A stretch of 64,000 bases of DNA from Myoxocephalus aenaeus (taxonomy: Eukaryota; Chordata; Actinopteri; Perciformes; Cottidae). How positions within the stretch are numbered: position 1 is the stretch's first letter; each line of letters begins with the position of its first letter. The notes beneath the pieces are model-generated. The model made no database searches and had not been told where the DNA came from. It saw only the letters and a program-made list of their open reading frames with translations. Below, one piece after another: positions 26,275 to 36,375 of this stretch. The position numbers were made by a program, and so were the translations under genes. The DNA lies in NCBI GenBank assembly GCA_038501785.1, contig JBAMJR010000189.1, positions 707,501 through 771,500 on the forward strand, written 5' to 3'.

Positions 26275-28257
26275 AACCCTCTCCCCAATTTGTTTCCAGT
26301 TTCACTTTTGGCAGTTCTCTGGCCGTACCTTGTGTTGTGATAGAACTAACAGTGTTTTACGAGCACCAACCATGGCAAATGGAGTTACGAACTAGCTGAT
26401 GTCAATATATCTGTACATTACTTGATACAGAGCCTGCATATGAGTGGCAGTTCAATTTTAATCACCCCTCATCAGCACCGATCATCTAGGTAAACAGTGC
26501 ACAGGGATGGGATAATTAATCATCAGTCCCTTGTCCTCAATTAGCCGACAATTGGAGAGACGGAAGGGAATATTCCAATCGCTGAGCTGCTATAAAGGCG
26601 GCATGTTGATGACACATCATAGTTAAAGACTTCCACCATTCCAAGATCTAATAGGCAACATCTTGTTAACAGTCCCTCCGTGGATAGTCTGGATGTGCTG
26701 AGAGCTGAAATGCGAGCAGAGAGGGAGGAGAAGAGATGGCAGGAGAGGTACATTTGAGGTTTGCTTTTGTGACTGGTCCTCTTGTACATATATACAGTAC
26801 GTGTGTGGGTGTGCACTCAAGTAGTTTTTCCATTAGTGGCAAAAAAGGATTAATCAATATGATCTGACTGCTGTGAGCAAGTGACTGAACTGCATCAGCA
26901 TTTTCAGACTGGAAAAAGTGACACCACTCCCTAAAATGAATCAGTCAATGAATTGATCAATCAGTGTGCTACACTCAAACCATTTAGCTTAGGACACCTT
27001 TCAATCAATTTAATTGTGTGTGTGTGTGTGTGTGGCAAGTATTGTCAGAAAGCATGGCGACGTCATCTGGTTTACCAGAAAAGGGTTTGCATACTCAGAC
27101 CATTGTAGTAATCAGATTTTTAATTATCCTGCTCCATTTGGACCATCGACTCTTATTCACAGACGCAGTTGGATACATCAGATGTAAGTCGATGAGCTTT
27201 CAGGCTTGTTCTCCCCTGAAGACTTGTTTCTTGCAACAAACACTGATTAAAACCTCACCCAGCCGTCGTAGCCTTTTGATAAAAAATAAATGAGCAATGA
27301 GATTTTTAGTTTCTTGCATTTTGCCCCATTGTCAGCTGTACCCTTGCATTTATTGGCTGTTACCAGAGAAACAGAGGGAGAAGGAAATGATATTGATCCT
27401 ATGTCAGGCAGGCAGGAGACACACTGTGAAAGGGGCTAAGGGAGGCAAGCAGTAAAAGTGCGGATGCGTGAATACAGGACGAAAAGTGAGAAAGTAAATT
27501 TGAATGTAAAGATAAAAAAGAAAGAGGGCATGAAAAGAACGGCTTCCCAGGCAGGCTGGCGTACAGCAGCTGTCAGATTAGTGCAGGGGGAGCGATGGTA
27601 AGCCAAGATGAGATGGCTGAACTTTTCACTGCCTATCCCCAAGTTCCCTTTGGTGGTACCGTGATCACTTTTTAAAAACAGCATTAGCTGTCACTCTGCG
27701 TGAACTTGGGCATCACCGCTCTCCCACTATGTATTCTCAGTGCCATTCCCCTGTGATACTGGCTAGCAGTTAGCTGACAGTACAACAACAAAGGATGACG
27801 ACAAGGGCTACACCAGCTTAGTTACCTCAGATGGCCTCATGTCTGATCTTCCTATTAGAGTCCTCGGGTGACTCTGGCAGTGAGTTAGCAGTGTAACGTG
27901 GAGGGAGCATTCCTTTCTCAGAGGATGTTGGGAACATCAGATCCATATTCTTCCATTGCTAATAGACATTGCCGCACAGTGCACTGAGACATCTTTTAGT
28001 GTTATACAATATTATTCTCTCAGCATTATTTGATTTTCCTTGAAATACTGTACAGGAGATGAATGTAGCAGTTACAACCTTGTTTGCCCAAATAATTCTG
28101 GGGCACTCAATGCTACATATACAAGTGTATACCTTTTTGAATTTAATGATATAACCCTAATAATTCAACAAGAAAAACATTATGTTGTATTTGTCATCTT
28201 ACTTTCACGTATTTGAAATGTATTAGATTAGATTAGAAAACAGACAACAACAGACTC
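26275..28257. other. Non-coding, no recognised genes
   Basis: Only a short GT microsatellite (27015-27034) stands out. ORFs are short and without protein-like features. Confidence 0.4.
27015..27034. repeat. (GT)n microsatellite, short
   Basis: Ten GT units. Confidence 0.9.
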
Positions 28258-28504
28258 ATACAGACAACAATTTAATTCAATTCAGTTTATTTTATTCAGC
28301 CCAACATCACAAATACAAGTTTGCCTTTGAGGGCTTTACAATCTGTACACATAACATCCCTGTCCCGGGACCTCACATCGGATCAGGAAAAACTCCCCCA
28401 AATAAAAGATAGTAAAAACCCTTTAACAGACAAGGTTCACAGTGCACAGCAGACAAGAGACACATTACAAAGAACACACACCAGAAAATGCCATATGAAA
28501 CAAG

Positions 28505-29772
28505 CAGTGGTGTATAGTAACAAAGTAGAAATACTTTGTTACTGTACTTAAGTAGTTTTTGGGGATATCTGTACTCTACTTTCCTATTTATATTTCTTTT
28601 TACTTTTACTTCACTACATTTTGCAAAGAAAAATGATACTTTTACTCCGATACATTTCTCCTGAAACCTTCGTTACTCGCTACAAAATCAAATCTATCTT
28701 TAGAAAAAAAAAAATACATCGGGGACTGTGGTGGAACACAGACTCCACCAAGCAGGTTTTGCGAATCACAATGTTTTGCATTTTCCCTCTACATCCTCTA
28801 GTCCAGCGCTCCCAAACCTTTATGCGTCACGGACCGGTTACGTGAAGACAATATTTTCACAGACCGGGTCCGACCTCGGAAAGACGGGAGACAACGACAC
28901 CCAACGTGTGTTCGTTATGTCCAGTCTACTCCTAACTAAACCTTTAGTCCAGTCTACTGCTTAACTTATAACCCGCTGCACAAAGACAGGATGTTGAAAT
29001 GGAGGCAGGTTTTCATGCTTTTTTGGCGATCTCAGGATACTCTGCCTTGGTTTCCAGATCACCGACAGAGTTGTAACAGACTTACGTTTCATTTTTAGAG
29101 TAACGTAACATCTTGACATGTGTCAAGAGATTCCGTCTGAGGTTACCACAGACGGATGTATGCGGTCATTTTTCACAATAAAACATCTTTCCGGCCTTGA
29201 TTTTTTTTTTATTTAATTGAAATGTTTCCTTCATTCTTTCTGTGGCCCGGTACCAAGAGACCCACAGACCGGTACCAAGAGACCCACGGCGGGCGGAATG
29301 AGCATACTTATAACCACACTGTTACAAGTCCTTCATAGTGTCATATTGCTTTTTGAAGAATTATGATGATAAGTTCATAGTAGATGCAAAAGTATACTTA
29401 GGTACAATATATTATGTTGAACATAATATATATGGATGGATCCCAGCCAACCCAGTTATTGTATCAACACAACTCCTGGTCCTTGGTCACGGTGACCACA
29501 GCACTTAAAAGAATAAACTTCATAATTCTCAAAATTCTGAACCTTTGCTTTTTTATTAAAAGCATGTACTTGTACTTTTACTTTCAATACTTAAGTACAT
29601 TTTATATCAGAAAAATACTTTTGATACTTAAGTACAGAAAATATCAGATACTTTAAGACTTTTACTCAAGTAGTATTTTAATAGGTGACTTTTACTTTTA
29701 CTGGAGTAATTTTCCAGTAAGGTATCTTTACTTTTACTCAAGTACGGCTTTTGGGTACTTTATACAACACTG
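28505..29772. mobile_element. hAT element of the CAGTG-GTGTA type, 1.27 kb
   Basis: Starts CAGTGGTGTATAGTAAC and ends TTTATACAACACTG. It is flanked by a perfect 8-bp target duplication GAAACAAG at 28497-28504 and 29773-29780, the signature of hAT insertion. The subterminal regions repeat GTACTTAAGTA-like phrases in opposite orientations, as in the well-known fish family with acute 'actttactt' termini. No transposase ORF remains. It inserted into the 3' UTR of the minus-strand LINE, and another hAT fragment is nested inside it. Confidence 0.85.
28804..29291. mobile_element. Nested hAT fragment (ACGGACCGG type)
   Basis: Begins CAGCGCTCCCAAACC, then CACGGACCGGTTACG, and near the right side has GGCCCGGTACCAAGAGACCC twice in imperfect form. 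This matches the layout of the widespread vertebrate hAT group whose ends read CAGGGGTCCCCAACC. The expected right terminus is absent, so the fragment is 3' truncated and the end coordinate is approximate. It lies wholly inside the hAT at 28505-29772. Confidence 0.6.
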
Positions 29773-30220
29773 GAAACAAGACACATGACCGTCATCAGAA
29801 AGATGCTAAATCTAAAAACCACAACTAAAGGTGTTCATTAAAAAATCTAACTGCTGCCGGAACAAAGGACCTTCTGAGTCGTTCAGTAGAACACTCTGGC
29901 ATCCTGAATGAACTTCTGAGTCCTTTTAAAAACACAGTGTAGTGGATGCTTTTAGGGCTGCAACCACGAATCGATAAAAATCGATTATCAAAAGAGTTGG
30001 CAACGAATTTCATCATTGATTCGTTGTGTCGCGCGATTATTACGCCATTCAATAAGTCGCGGAGAAGAAGAAAAAAAAGAGCGGAGCAGAGCAACTGGCC
30101 ACCAGCGTTTCTGAGATTGAAGTGAGACACTGAGAAAGGTCGTGATCTTAGCAATAGAAGATCTTTGATTTGACGTGTCGAGTCTTGGCCAATCAACGTT
30201 AAGATGTCTCCAGCGTCTTC

Positions 30221-30349
30221 GGCCGTTTCTCAATATGCGTTCTTCTCTGTACTTTATTTTAATTGAACTTTTACTTTAAACTACAGCGGTGTCTTATTAC
30301 TTTTGACCGAATTGTTTGCAATTATATGTGTATCTATATAAATATATAA

Positions 30350-30389
<40 letters not shown>

Positions 30390-30530
30390 CATATTTATAA
30401 ACATATTATATATACAATTATGTGTATCTATATGAATATATAAGTATATATAGAAAATACATATTTATAAACACAATATATATACAAGGATATGTGTATC
30501 TGTGTATATATATAAAACAAAAATATATAC

Positions 30531-30600
<70 letters not shown>

Positions 30601-30922
30601 TACATACAATGATATGTGTATCTGTGTGTGTGTATATATATACACACAAAATATATATACAATTATATGTGTATGTCTGTGAAACCAGTGCAAAAAAAGC
30701 AGGGTTGTCATATTTTGTTTGACTGTAAAAATACTTTACAGTGAAGAATCAGAGTAACTCATGACAACAACAGCTGAGGTGGTGACGTCATCAAGTCAGC
30801 TGCTGTTCCAATTGCAGAAAGACCGACCTGCGTCCTCCCGGACTTGAGAGTCTGGACTCCCAAGTCCAAACTCCAAAAGTACACAAGTCTGGACTTAGCG
30901 TACTTGGTATTGAGAAACGGCC
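30221..30922. mobile_element. 702-bp terminal-inverted-repeat element inside hAT copy 1
   Basis: Perfect 15-bp inverted ends GGCCGTTTCTCAATA and TATTGAGAAACGGCC. The empty site is visible in hAT copy 2, which reads GCGTCTTCATTT without interruption, so the insertion duplicated TTC (30218-30220 and 30923-30925). A 3-bp duplication and GG-starting ends suggest a PIF/Harbinger or related ISL2EU-like non-autonomous element, but the superfamily is not proven. No transposase is present. Half of its length is an AT-rich minisatellite. Confidence 0.8.
30318..30677. repeat. Degenerate AT-rich minisatellite with (AT)n runs
   Basis: The phrase CAATTATATGTGTATCTATA recurs in variant form at about 30318, 30415, 30487, 30607 and 30659, separated by pure TA runs (the longest at about 30537-30597). 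AAATACATATTTATAAACA also recurs (30385 and 30457). It looks like a tandem array with a unit of roughly 50-120 bp, whose spacing is set by variable TA runs, expanded inside the 702-bp element. Ile-Tyr-rich frames across it are artefacts. Confidence 0.85.
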
Positions 30923-31280
30923 TTCATTTGAGGGAAATGTCAGCTTGTCAGCTTGAAATGTCAGCTTGCTATCACGTTAGCTAACGTGTTTGGGTTGTGT
31001 ATTGTCGTTAAAGTTCCGTTATGTTCCGTTACAGTTCAGTCTTGCTTGGAAACCACCGTAACGTGATGAAACATGCCGTAACCCCCCGGTCTGGTTCAGT
31101 TCACGCAGTCACTTGTTAACGTTAAACCGGCACACCGGCGGATCTGGCTGCAGGTTTTTTTTATTTTTTTTACTCAAAGTAGAATGAAGCAAATCACGTA
31201 GTTGGGCTTAGCCAACAACGTGACGTCGTGGTCATAAGAGGCCCAGATATTGATCAGATGATGTGAATGAAAGAGTTTAA

Positions 31281-32912
31281 TAGCAATGCCTTCCTGCCCA
31301 GAGAAGAACATGACAGAAGGCCTAAATGCAGTGGTACTGTATTGTAGTACAGTGCAACAGCACTCATGTTTATTGTTCAGTTGCACATTGGAAAAGGTTC
31401 AGTCAGTTACTTAAAGAAGAAAAATGGATGGAGACCCGAGAGTCAGATCTAATTTATAATCCCTCCATTTAATGTTTGATCTACAAAATGATTCTTGCTG
31501 GACAATAGATGAAAACAAATCGATGGATGGAAACAAAATGTTGAATCAATTTTATTAATGAGTAGCAGGAGGCCTGCTTGAATGCTGATGAAAAGTATTG
31601 TGATTCCAGACCATCCGTGCCCTAAAAGAAAAAAGCCTAGATTGAATATTCTAGTAAACTTGTGCAAATTGTTCCGTTTGTTACAATTTTGACACAGAAC
31701 AACAAAGCTAACAAGCTTTCTATTAACGCACATTGACAAATGTGTTCACAGGTATGTGTCTGTGCATGCATATGTTTAAGGAGATTATTTTTCAAGATTT
31801 AACTAAACCTTGGTAATTCAGCCACCAGTTTTACAATGTGACAAACTGGAGAATGAAAAGAGAAACTGATGAACGTTATCCACTACTACTGCGCACATTA
31901 TCATTGCATAGCAGCCAACATGGCATGCATGAATAAATATGCATGCTTGTGAAACAGAAATGTTAAGGTTATTTTTAATGCTTGTATCAATAAATCTATC
32001 AATCAATTATCTACATGAAGTAGATTTACAGTATTTCAGTAGTTGGCGCCATACTGCAAATACAGGTTAGATCGTTACTTAGATTGACTGTAGTTTACAA
32101 TATTGAACCCTCATAGTACTGCACTGTATTTGACATGTGGACTGTCCGCCTTTTTCACCTCCCAGCTAATAGTAATACCATTTATTCAAACAAAATCATC
32201 GTCTTTTTCCCCCCCTTCCTTTTAACCCTGGGGCTTTGCGTAGGGGCTTTCTGTCTGTTTGGAAGGCTGACAGCCTGAGCTGCTGTTGTCAGAGGCTTTG
32301 GCCTCAAATACCACTCTAAGGTTTCATTCAATCAGTCATTCTCCCTGTGTCTCAGCATGCTATGTATCGATGTTGGTTTGGAGCCTTTCTCCCACAGTGT
32401 TCCGCTGAAGTTGATGTAGCCTTAGGGCAGAATAAGCAGCCATCCAGCTGTGGATTGATGGGGAAGAAAGAAACGTGCACATAAACACACACAAGCGATC
32501 TGCAGGCCTGCTATTGAGCCGATCATCTTATTGCTGACTCCAAATGTAGTACACTCATGTCAAAAAGGCTGTGGAACGCCACTCGGCTACACAAGGTGCA
32601 TTCAATCAAACTGGCCAAAGTCGGGTTTAGATAGTATAACATCACTAAGTAATAATCTACATAATAAGTAATGCTCTTAGTATCATATGTTGGCACAGAC
32701 AGTTTCTAGCTGCATTAGGCTATTCTTTTAACCAGAGTCCGACAAAGTGCCCACTCCGTATAAAACTTACCGTGGCTCATCACTGAAAACCAAATATCAA
32801 CTGGTCTAGCTTTGGTATAAACGCACCGAATCAGTCAGCACATCAGTGCTACGCTGCTGTGTGCTGAGGAAATATTGGAGCCATAGAAATGCAACTGATG
32901 GTCTGTAAAGAT
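31281..32912. other. Non-coding, no recognised genes
   Basis: It follows the break of hAT copy 1. No repeat boundary, exon or RNA gene was recognised. ORFs are short and AT-rich. Confidence 0.4.
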
Positions 32913-33413
32913 AGTTCAATCAGGAGAGACTGGTTTCAGAGTTTAACAATAATTTATTACAATTGTATATATTTGAATAGTGCAAAGTCTTTGGCGATGG
33001 GACTCCATCCTGAATTCGGATAAGGAAGGGGTAGTGATGCTGATATCTGCGACGGCAGAATCCCCCTGGAGTCCAGACACTGGTGGTGGTGTTGAAGAAG
33101 GGAGTTGCTGTAACCCGATGATGAATGATGAGCAGGACTGACTGCTGACTGGAGGAGCCTGGGGTGGAGGAGGGTCACATCGGTTTGAGCTGAAATCACA
33201 ACTGACAGCAGAAGAGAGGAGAACCTATTTTAAAACTTTGACAACAACGCTGTGATTGGCTTACGGAAACTGCGCCGAATCCGATTAGTTCATTTAACAT
33301 AGACGCCCCCAATCAGCTCATGGAGTAATCGCTGTGAGACTTGGAGACTGAGCTTATGAATGAGCCGGAGAGTAAAGAGTGTCTTCCTTAATGAACTTAC
33401 GGTTGAGCCTCAT
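32913..33413. repeat. Direct repeat A, about 0.5 kb
   Basis: Begins AGTTCAATCAGGAGAGAC and ends with GTCTTCC, TGAACTTACGG and GAGCCTCAT. The same beginning and ending, diverged, occur in repeat B at 33590-35130, in the same orientation and at similar length once the hAT in B is removed (501 versus 488 bp). Internal similarity is patchy (a shared GGTGGAGG-AGGGTCACAT-like phrase). It could be a diverged LTR pair on the minus strand or a tandem duplication of another repeat; no TG...CA ends are seen. Confidence 0.5.
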
Positions 33414-33636
33414 TTTGTTGAGACGTTTTAATCATCCAGGATCTAATATTTGTCATGTTGGACCTCCTAATGGGAATAAGTTTTAAGTTTAGATCGTCAG
33501 TTTACCCAAATCATAAAGAAAAACGTCCCTACCACCCCAACTTGTGTGTAGCATGTATCGTTTACTGAGTTTTCTTCTGCTGTAAAATAAGTTAAATCAG
33601 GAGAGACAGTGAGTGATTAGTAGTTAATGTTTATTA

Positions 33637-34681
33637 TAGGGCTGCAACAACAAATCGATAAAATCGATTATCAAAAGAGTTGGCAACGAATTTCATTATC
33701 GATTCGTTGTGTCGCGCGATTATTACGCCAGGCAATAAGTCGCGGAGAAAAAAACAAAGAGCGGAGCAGAGCAACTGGCCGGCCAGCGTGTCTGAGATTG
33801 GAGTGAGACGCGGAGAAAAGCTGAGGTCGTGATCTTAGCAATAAAACATCTTTGATATGACAAGTCTTGGCCAATCAGCGTTAAGATGTCTACAGCGTCT
33901 TCATTTCCCTCAAACTTACTTTTAATGGAAGCTAGTCAGCTTGCTATCACGTTGGCAAGTTTGGGTTAGTTGTTTGGGTTGTTTATTGTCGTTAAAGTTA
34001 CTTTATGTTCCGTTACAGTTCAGTCTTGCTTGTAAAAAAACGTAACGTGATGAAACATGCCGTAACCCCCCGATCTGGTTCAGTTCACGCAGTCACTCGT
34101 TAACGTTAAACCGGCACACCAGCGGATCTGGCTGCAGGTTTTTTTTTTTTTACTTAAAATAGAATGAAGCAAATCACGTAGTTGGGCTTATCCAACAACG
34201 TGATGTCGTGGTCATAAGAGACCCAGATATTGATACAATGATGTGAATGAAAGAGTTTAAGGAAGAGGACGCTCTATATGCAGCGCAGCTTGATGCAGGG
34301 CTGAGATGAAGTGGAGCTGGGCCTGAAGCTAGAGGTGAAAACAGACGAGGAGCGGAGCAGTCCAGCTTCCCTCTGTCCCAGTATTTCACACATATTGATA
34401 AAGCAGGGCATGCTAAATGCAGCCTCTGTTCCAAGGAGATCAATTACAGTAAAAAGGGCTCACCTTTGGCAAATGTAAAGCATACATGTGTATGTTTTTT
34501 GTGTTAGTCAATTATTTTTTATTGCACTTTCTGAACATGTTTTGCACTGTGAATTTGCACTGTTACTTCTGTTTTTGAATAAAGGGTTGGAAATGAATGT
34601 TTTGTTTTGTTTTATCCGATTCATCGAAAAAATTATCAACCGATTAATCGATTATTAAAATAATCGTTAGTTGCAGCCCTA
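33637..34681 (+). mobile_element. hAT copy 2, complete non-autonomous element, 1045 bp
   Basis: Ends read TAGGGCTGCAAC and GTTGCAGCCCTA, with subterminal ATCGATTAT-rich inverted sequences, flanked by a perfect 8-bp duplication GTTTATTA (33629-33636 and 34682-34689). This is a textbook hAT structure. A plus-strand remnant of a BED-type zinc finger lies at 34349-34507, followed soon by AATAAAG near 34579, so the element derives from an autonomous hAT by deletion of the catalytic part. Together with copy 1 at 29953 it shows a family active in this lineage. Confidence 0.9.
34349..34507 (+). pseudogene. BED zinc-finger remnant of a hAT transposase
   Basis: The plus frame reads a Gln/Ser-rich lead, then YFTHIDKAGHAKCSLC, KEINYSKKGSPL and a late KHTC before a stop at 34505. 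The aromatic lead, CxxC pair, KEI-Y motif and downstream His/Cys follow the BED-finger pattern used by hAT transposases for DNA binding. The rest of the transposase (catalytic domain) is absent, so only the DNA-binding end survives. It could not act as a transposase. Confidence 0.6.
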
Positions 34682-35242
34682 GTTTATTATGCCAGATGAT
34701 GCGTCCATGGTTACACAGAATTTATTTGGCGCTTGAACTCCACAAGGAGATTGAGATCGCGCTGTGTTTGCCCTGAGCGGCAGCAATCTGTAGATGGCTG
34801 GAGGTTCTGCTGGAGTTGCTGGAGATGCAGATGGGGTGCTGAATCTGAGAAGGCGGATGGTGCTGGGGAGGTGGAGGGTCGCATGAGACAGCAGCAGGAC
34901 ACTAGAGGCGGGATAGAGAACATTTAAAGGAGATTGCAACAGCTGATAGGATAGCGAAGAGGGCGTGACTTGGCGCGTCCAGCTGCTGAACAGCTGGTAG
35001 AGTCTGACACTTCTGACAGGAACATCCGGTATGACATGCGTGCTGCTGGTGAGGGACAGTATGAGTGAGAGGCCTATGAGCCTGGCGTGAGGGGATTGTC
35101 TTCCTGTCTGAACTTACGCTAGAGCTTCATTACCTCTGCAATGTTTTTTTGTGAAATGCTCAAAGCATTGAAAACATACAACTTGATAGAAACAATGTCT
35201 GAGATATTCTAAATAATATACAGGAATCTGTCAACAGTTTTC

Positions 35243-35263
35243 ATGAATGAATGAATGAATGAA
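35243..35263. repeat. (AATG)n tail of LINE
   Basis: Five AATG-type units that on the minus strand form the TTCA tail ending the LINE fragment, a usual 3' terminus for these retrotransposons. Confidence 0.85.
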
Positions 35264-35428
35264 AGAATTTATTTCGATCAGCAAGAAAAAAAAAAAATAT
35301 ATATATACAACCAAAAAGAAAATAGATACCTGTGGCTGACCGAAAGGGTTAAGGCTGAAGCTATCTAGCTTATAATTGCCCTAACCTGAGACTGCTTTAA
35401 CATTTGTTCCAAAGAGCCTAGTATATTA

Positions 35429-35475
35429 AACAAAAACAAACAAACAAAAATATAAACAAACAAACAAACAAAAAT
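35429..35475. repeat. (AAAC)n-rich low-complexity tract
   Basis: Two runs of AAAC units separated by AAATATA, within the LINE 3' region. Confidence 0.85.
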
Positions 35476-35521
35476 ATACAAACCACAAATTCAAGCAGTT
35501 GTCCCCATAATCTGTTACTTC

Positions 35522-35704
35522 TCATGCTCTGTCAATACCTTCAAGTCTATACTTCTCCAGAGTCATGTTTTTAAACTTTTTTTTGAATTGCACCAGATTT
35601 TTACTTTCTTTGATGTCGTCAGTTAAATGATTCCACTGCTTCACCCCACAGACAGATATGCACATGCTTTTCATGTATTTGCCAAGTAGAAAGGCGAGGT
35701 ACAT
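35522..35704 (-). pseudogene. LINE ORF2 C-terminal remnant
   Basis: Sixty codons open to the stop, carrying VCGVKQWNHLTDDIKES and a Lys-rich VQFKKKFKNM segment. Such endings lie downstream of the reverse transcriptase domain in CR1/L2/Rex-like LINEs. No upstream reverse transcriptase motif remains in frame, so this is a dead fragment and not a host gene. Confidence 0.6.
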
Positions 35705-35920
35705 ACCTCAAGGCATTATTAAGAAAACTCAGTTCTTTGTGATTTTGGCCAACCGCCTCTTGTTCTTGTATTTCTTGCAGATTGAAAATATGATTTTTGT
35801 AATATTTTTTTTTTTTTATGAAGATGAGGCTTTCCGCTCAACAATAGCAGCACGTCTAACTTTTCTTCCTCCCATTCGAACGAACACTCAGTGAAAGATA
35901 CTGATAGGGAAGCATGCACC

Positions 35921-36221
35921 ACTGTGGGAAGTCATAAAGGCCAGTTGTTCATTATCAGACTAATGGACAAAGTAAATCCTATAACCTACTTAGAGAAGGG
36001 CTTTGTCTTTATAAGCCCTGCTCTCTCTCCTACATACGTGGACAGCACGATGAACTCTCCATTGTCTATTTTAACCAACATGCTACTTTCTTCCTTCTTC
36101 CCTAGTTTTCTTTTGGACTTGGATAGTTTGACTGGTATGGATGTTTTTATGGCTCAGTATAGCCAGCTAATACATAACTTTGGCTTTCTTGGACAGTGTA
36201 CATGAGCTCAAGCCTTCACAC
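35921..36221. other. Non-coding upstream of exon candidate
   Basis: No repeat was recognised. A 104-codon plus-strand frame here (35891-36205) has no domain-like features. It would be promoter sequence if the exon candidate at 36250 is real. Confidence 0.35.
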
Positions 36222-36229
36222 ATAAAAAG
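36222..36229 (+). promoter_or_regulatory. TATA-like box
   Basis: ATAAAAAG about 30 bp before the presumed start of a short exon candidate that ends in a strong splice donor. The spacing fits a TATA box; there is no other support. Confidence 0.25.
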
Positions 36230-36249
36230 CAGCATCAATGACGGAGTGT

Positions 36250-36375
36250 AATGGATCCGCCTCAGGTTGCCCCCAGCGCACACATCTACATGAGCGGCAA
36301 CAGGGCTGAGGAGAGTTGAGTGAAGAGACAATAAGGGAGAGTGAAAGCTGCAGACAGGAAGACGTATAAGAACTT
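36250..36375 (+). other. Candidate alternative first exon (5' UTR)
   Basis: A purine-rich, unique block of about 125 bp ends AAGAACTT followed by GTAAGT, a full-consensus donor (GT at 36376-36377). An ATG inside opens only nine codons (MSGNRAEES), so the block would be untranslated. With the TATA-like box upstream it reads like an internal promoter of the same plus-strand gene. This is inference from signals, without protein or transcript support. Confidence 0.3.

Larger units (their letters stand above)
28258..29952 (-). mobile_element. LINE 3' end, interrupted by a hAT
   Basis: On the minus strand, 29952-29825 encodes the tail of a LINE ORF2-like protein, including RLRRSFVPAAVRFFN and then a stop. 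This basic-then-hydrophobic ending is typical of the extreme C-terminus of fish non-LTR retrotransposon proteins. About 0.3 kb of 3' UTR follows (29825-29773 plus 28504-28258). It ends with AATAAAATAAACTGAATTGA, a polyadenylation-like signal plus the short ATTGA tail common at LINE 3' ends. The copy is strongly 5' truncated, breaking at the hAT that begins at 29953. The clade (L2, CR1 or Rex-like) is not decided. Confidence 0.6.
29953..31280. mobile_element. hAT copy 1 (TAGGGCTGCAAC type), right-truncated
   Basis: Starts TAGGGCTGCAACCACGAATC and aligns collinearly with the intact copy at 33637-34681 up to GAATGAAAGAGTTTAA (31265-31280). After that the two copies diverge abruptly and no right terminus is found. 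Without the 702-bp insertion it is 623 bp over the region where copy 2 has 624 bp. Base identity is visibly high (2 differences in one 70-bp stretch compared). Open frames on the minus strand recur in both copies but are antisense to the element and lack transposase motifs. Confidence 0.8.
33590..35130. repeat. Direct repeat B, interrupted by hAT copy 2
   Basis: Begins AGTTAAATCAGGAGAGAC and ends GTCTTCCTGTCTGAACTTAC plus GCTAGAGCTTCAT, matching the ends of repeat A. It contains hAT copy 2 with its 8-bp duplication; removing these leaves 488 bp. Repeat A ends 176 bp before this copy starts. The element class is undetermined. Confidence 0.5.
35230..35920 (-). mobile_element. LINE 3' fragment (decayed), minus strand
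   Basis: The minus strand encodes the C-terminus of a non-LTR retrotransposon protein at 35704-35522, with the recognisable SMCISVCGVKQWNHL, DDIKES and FKKKFKN sequence of such ORF2 tails (pattern S-x-R-V-x-G-x-x-x-W-N-x-L). A stop and frame breaks precede it. The 3' UTR runs to a (TTCA)n-type tail at 35263-35243 after AATAAA. The right (5') edge is approximate. Confidence 0.65.

Noticed and set aside
30318..30677. CRISPR-like spaced repeats
   Set aside because: Units are degenerate, spacers are TA runs of varying length, and the setting is a vertebrate transposon.
30418..30711. Tyr/Ile-rich ORFs on the minus strand
   Set aside because: Translation of the AT minisatellite; not a protein.
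33671..33874. Minus-strand ORF shared by both hAT copies
   Set aside because: Antisense to the element and shared only because the copies are homologous; no transposase motif.
34174..34443. 89-codon minus-strand ORF in hAT copy 2
   Set aside because: It is the shadow of the plus-strand BED-finger remnant.
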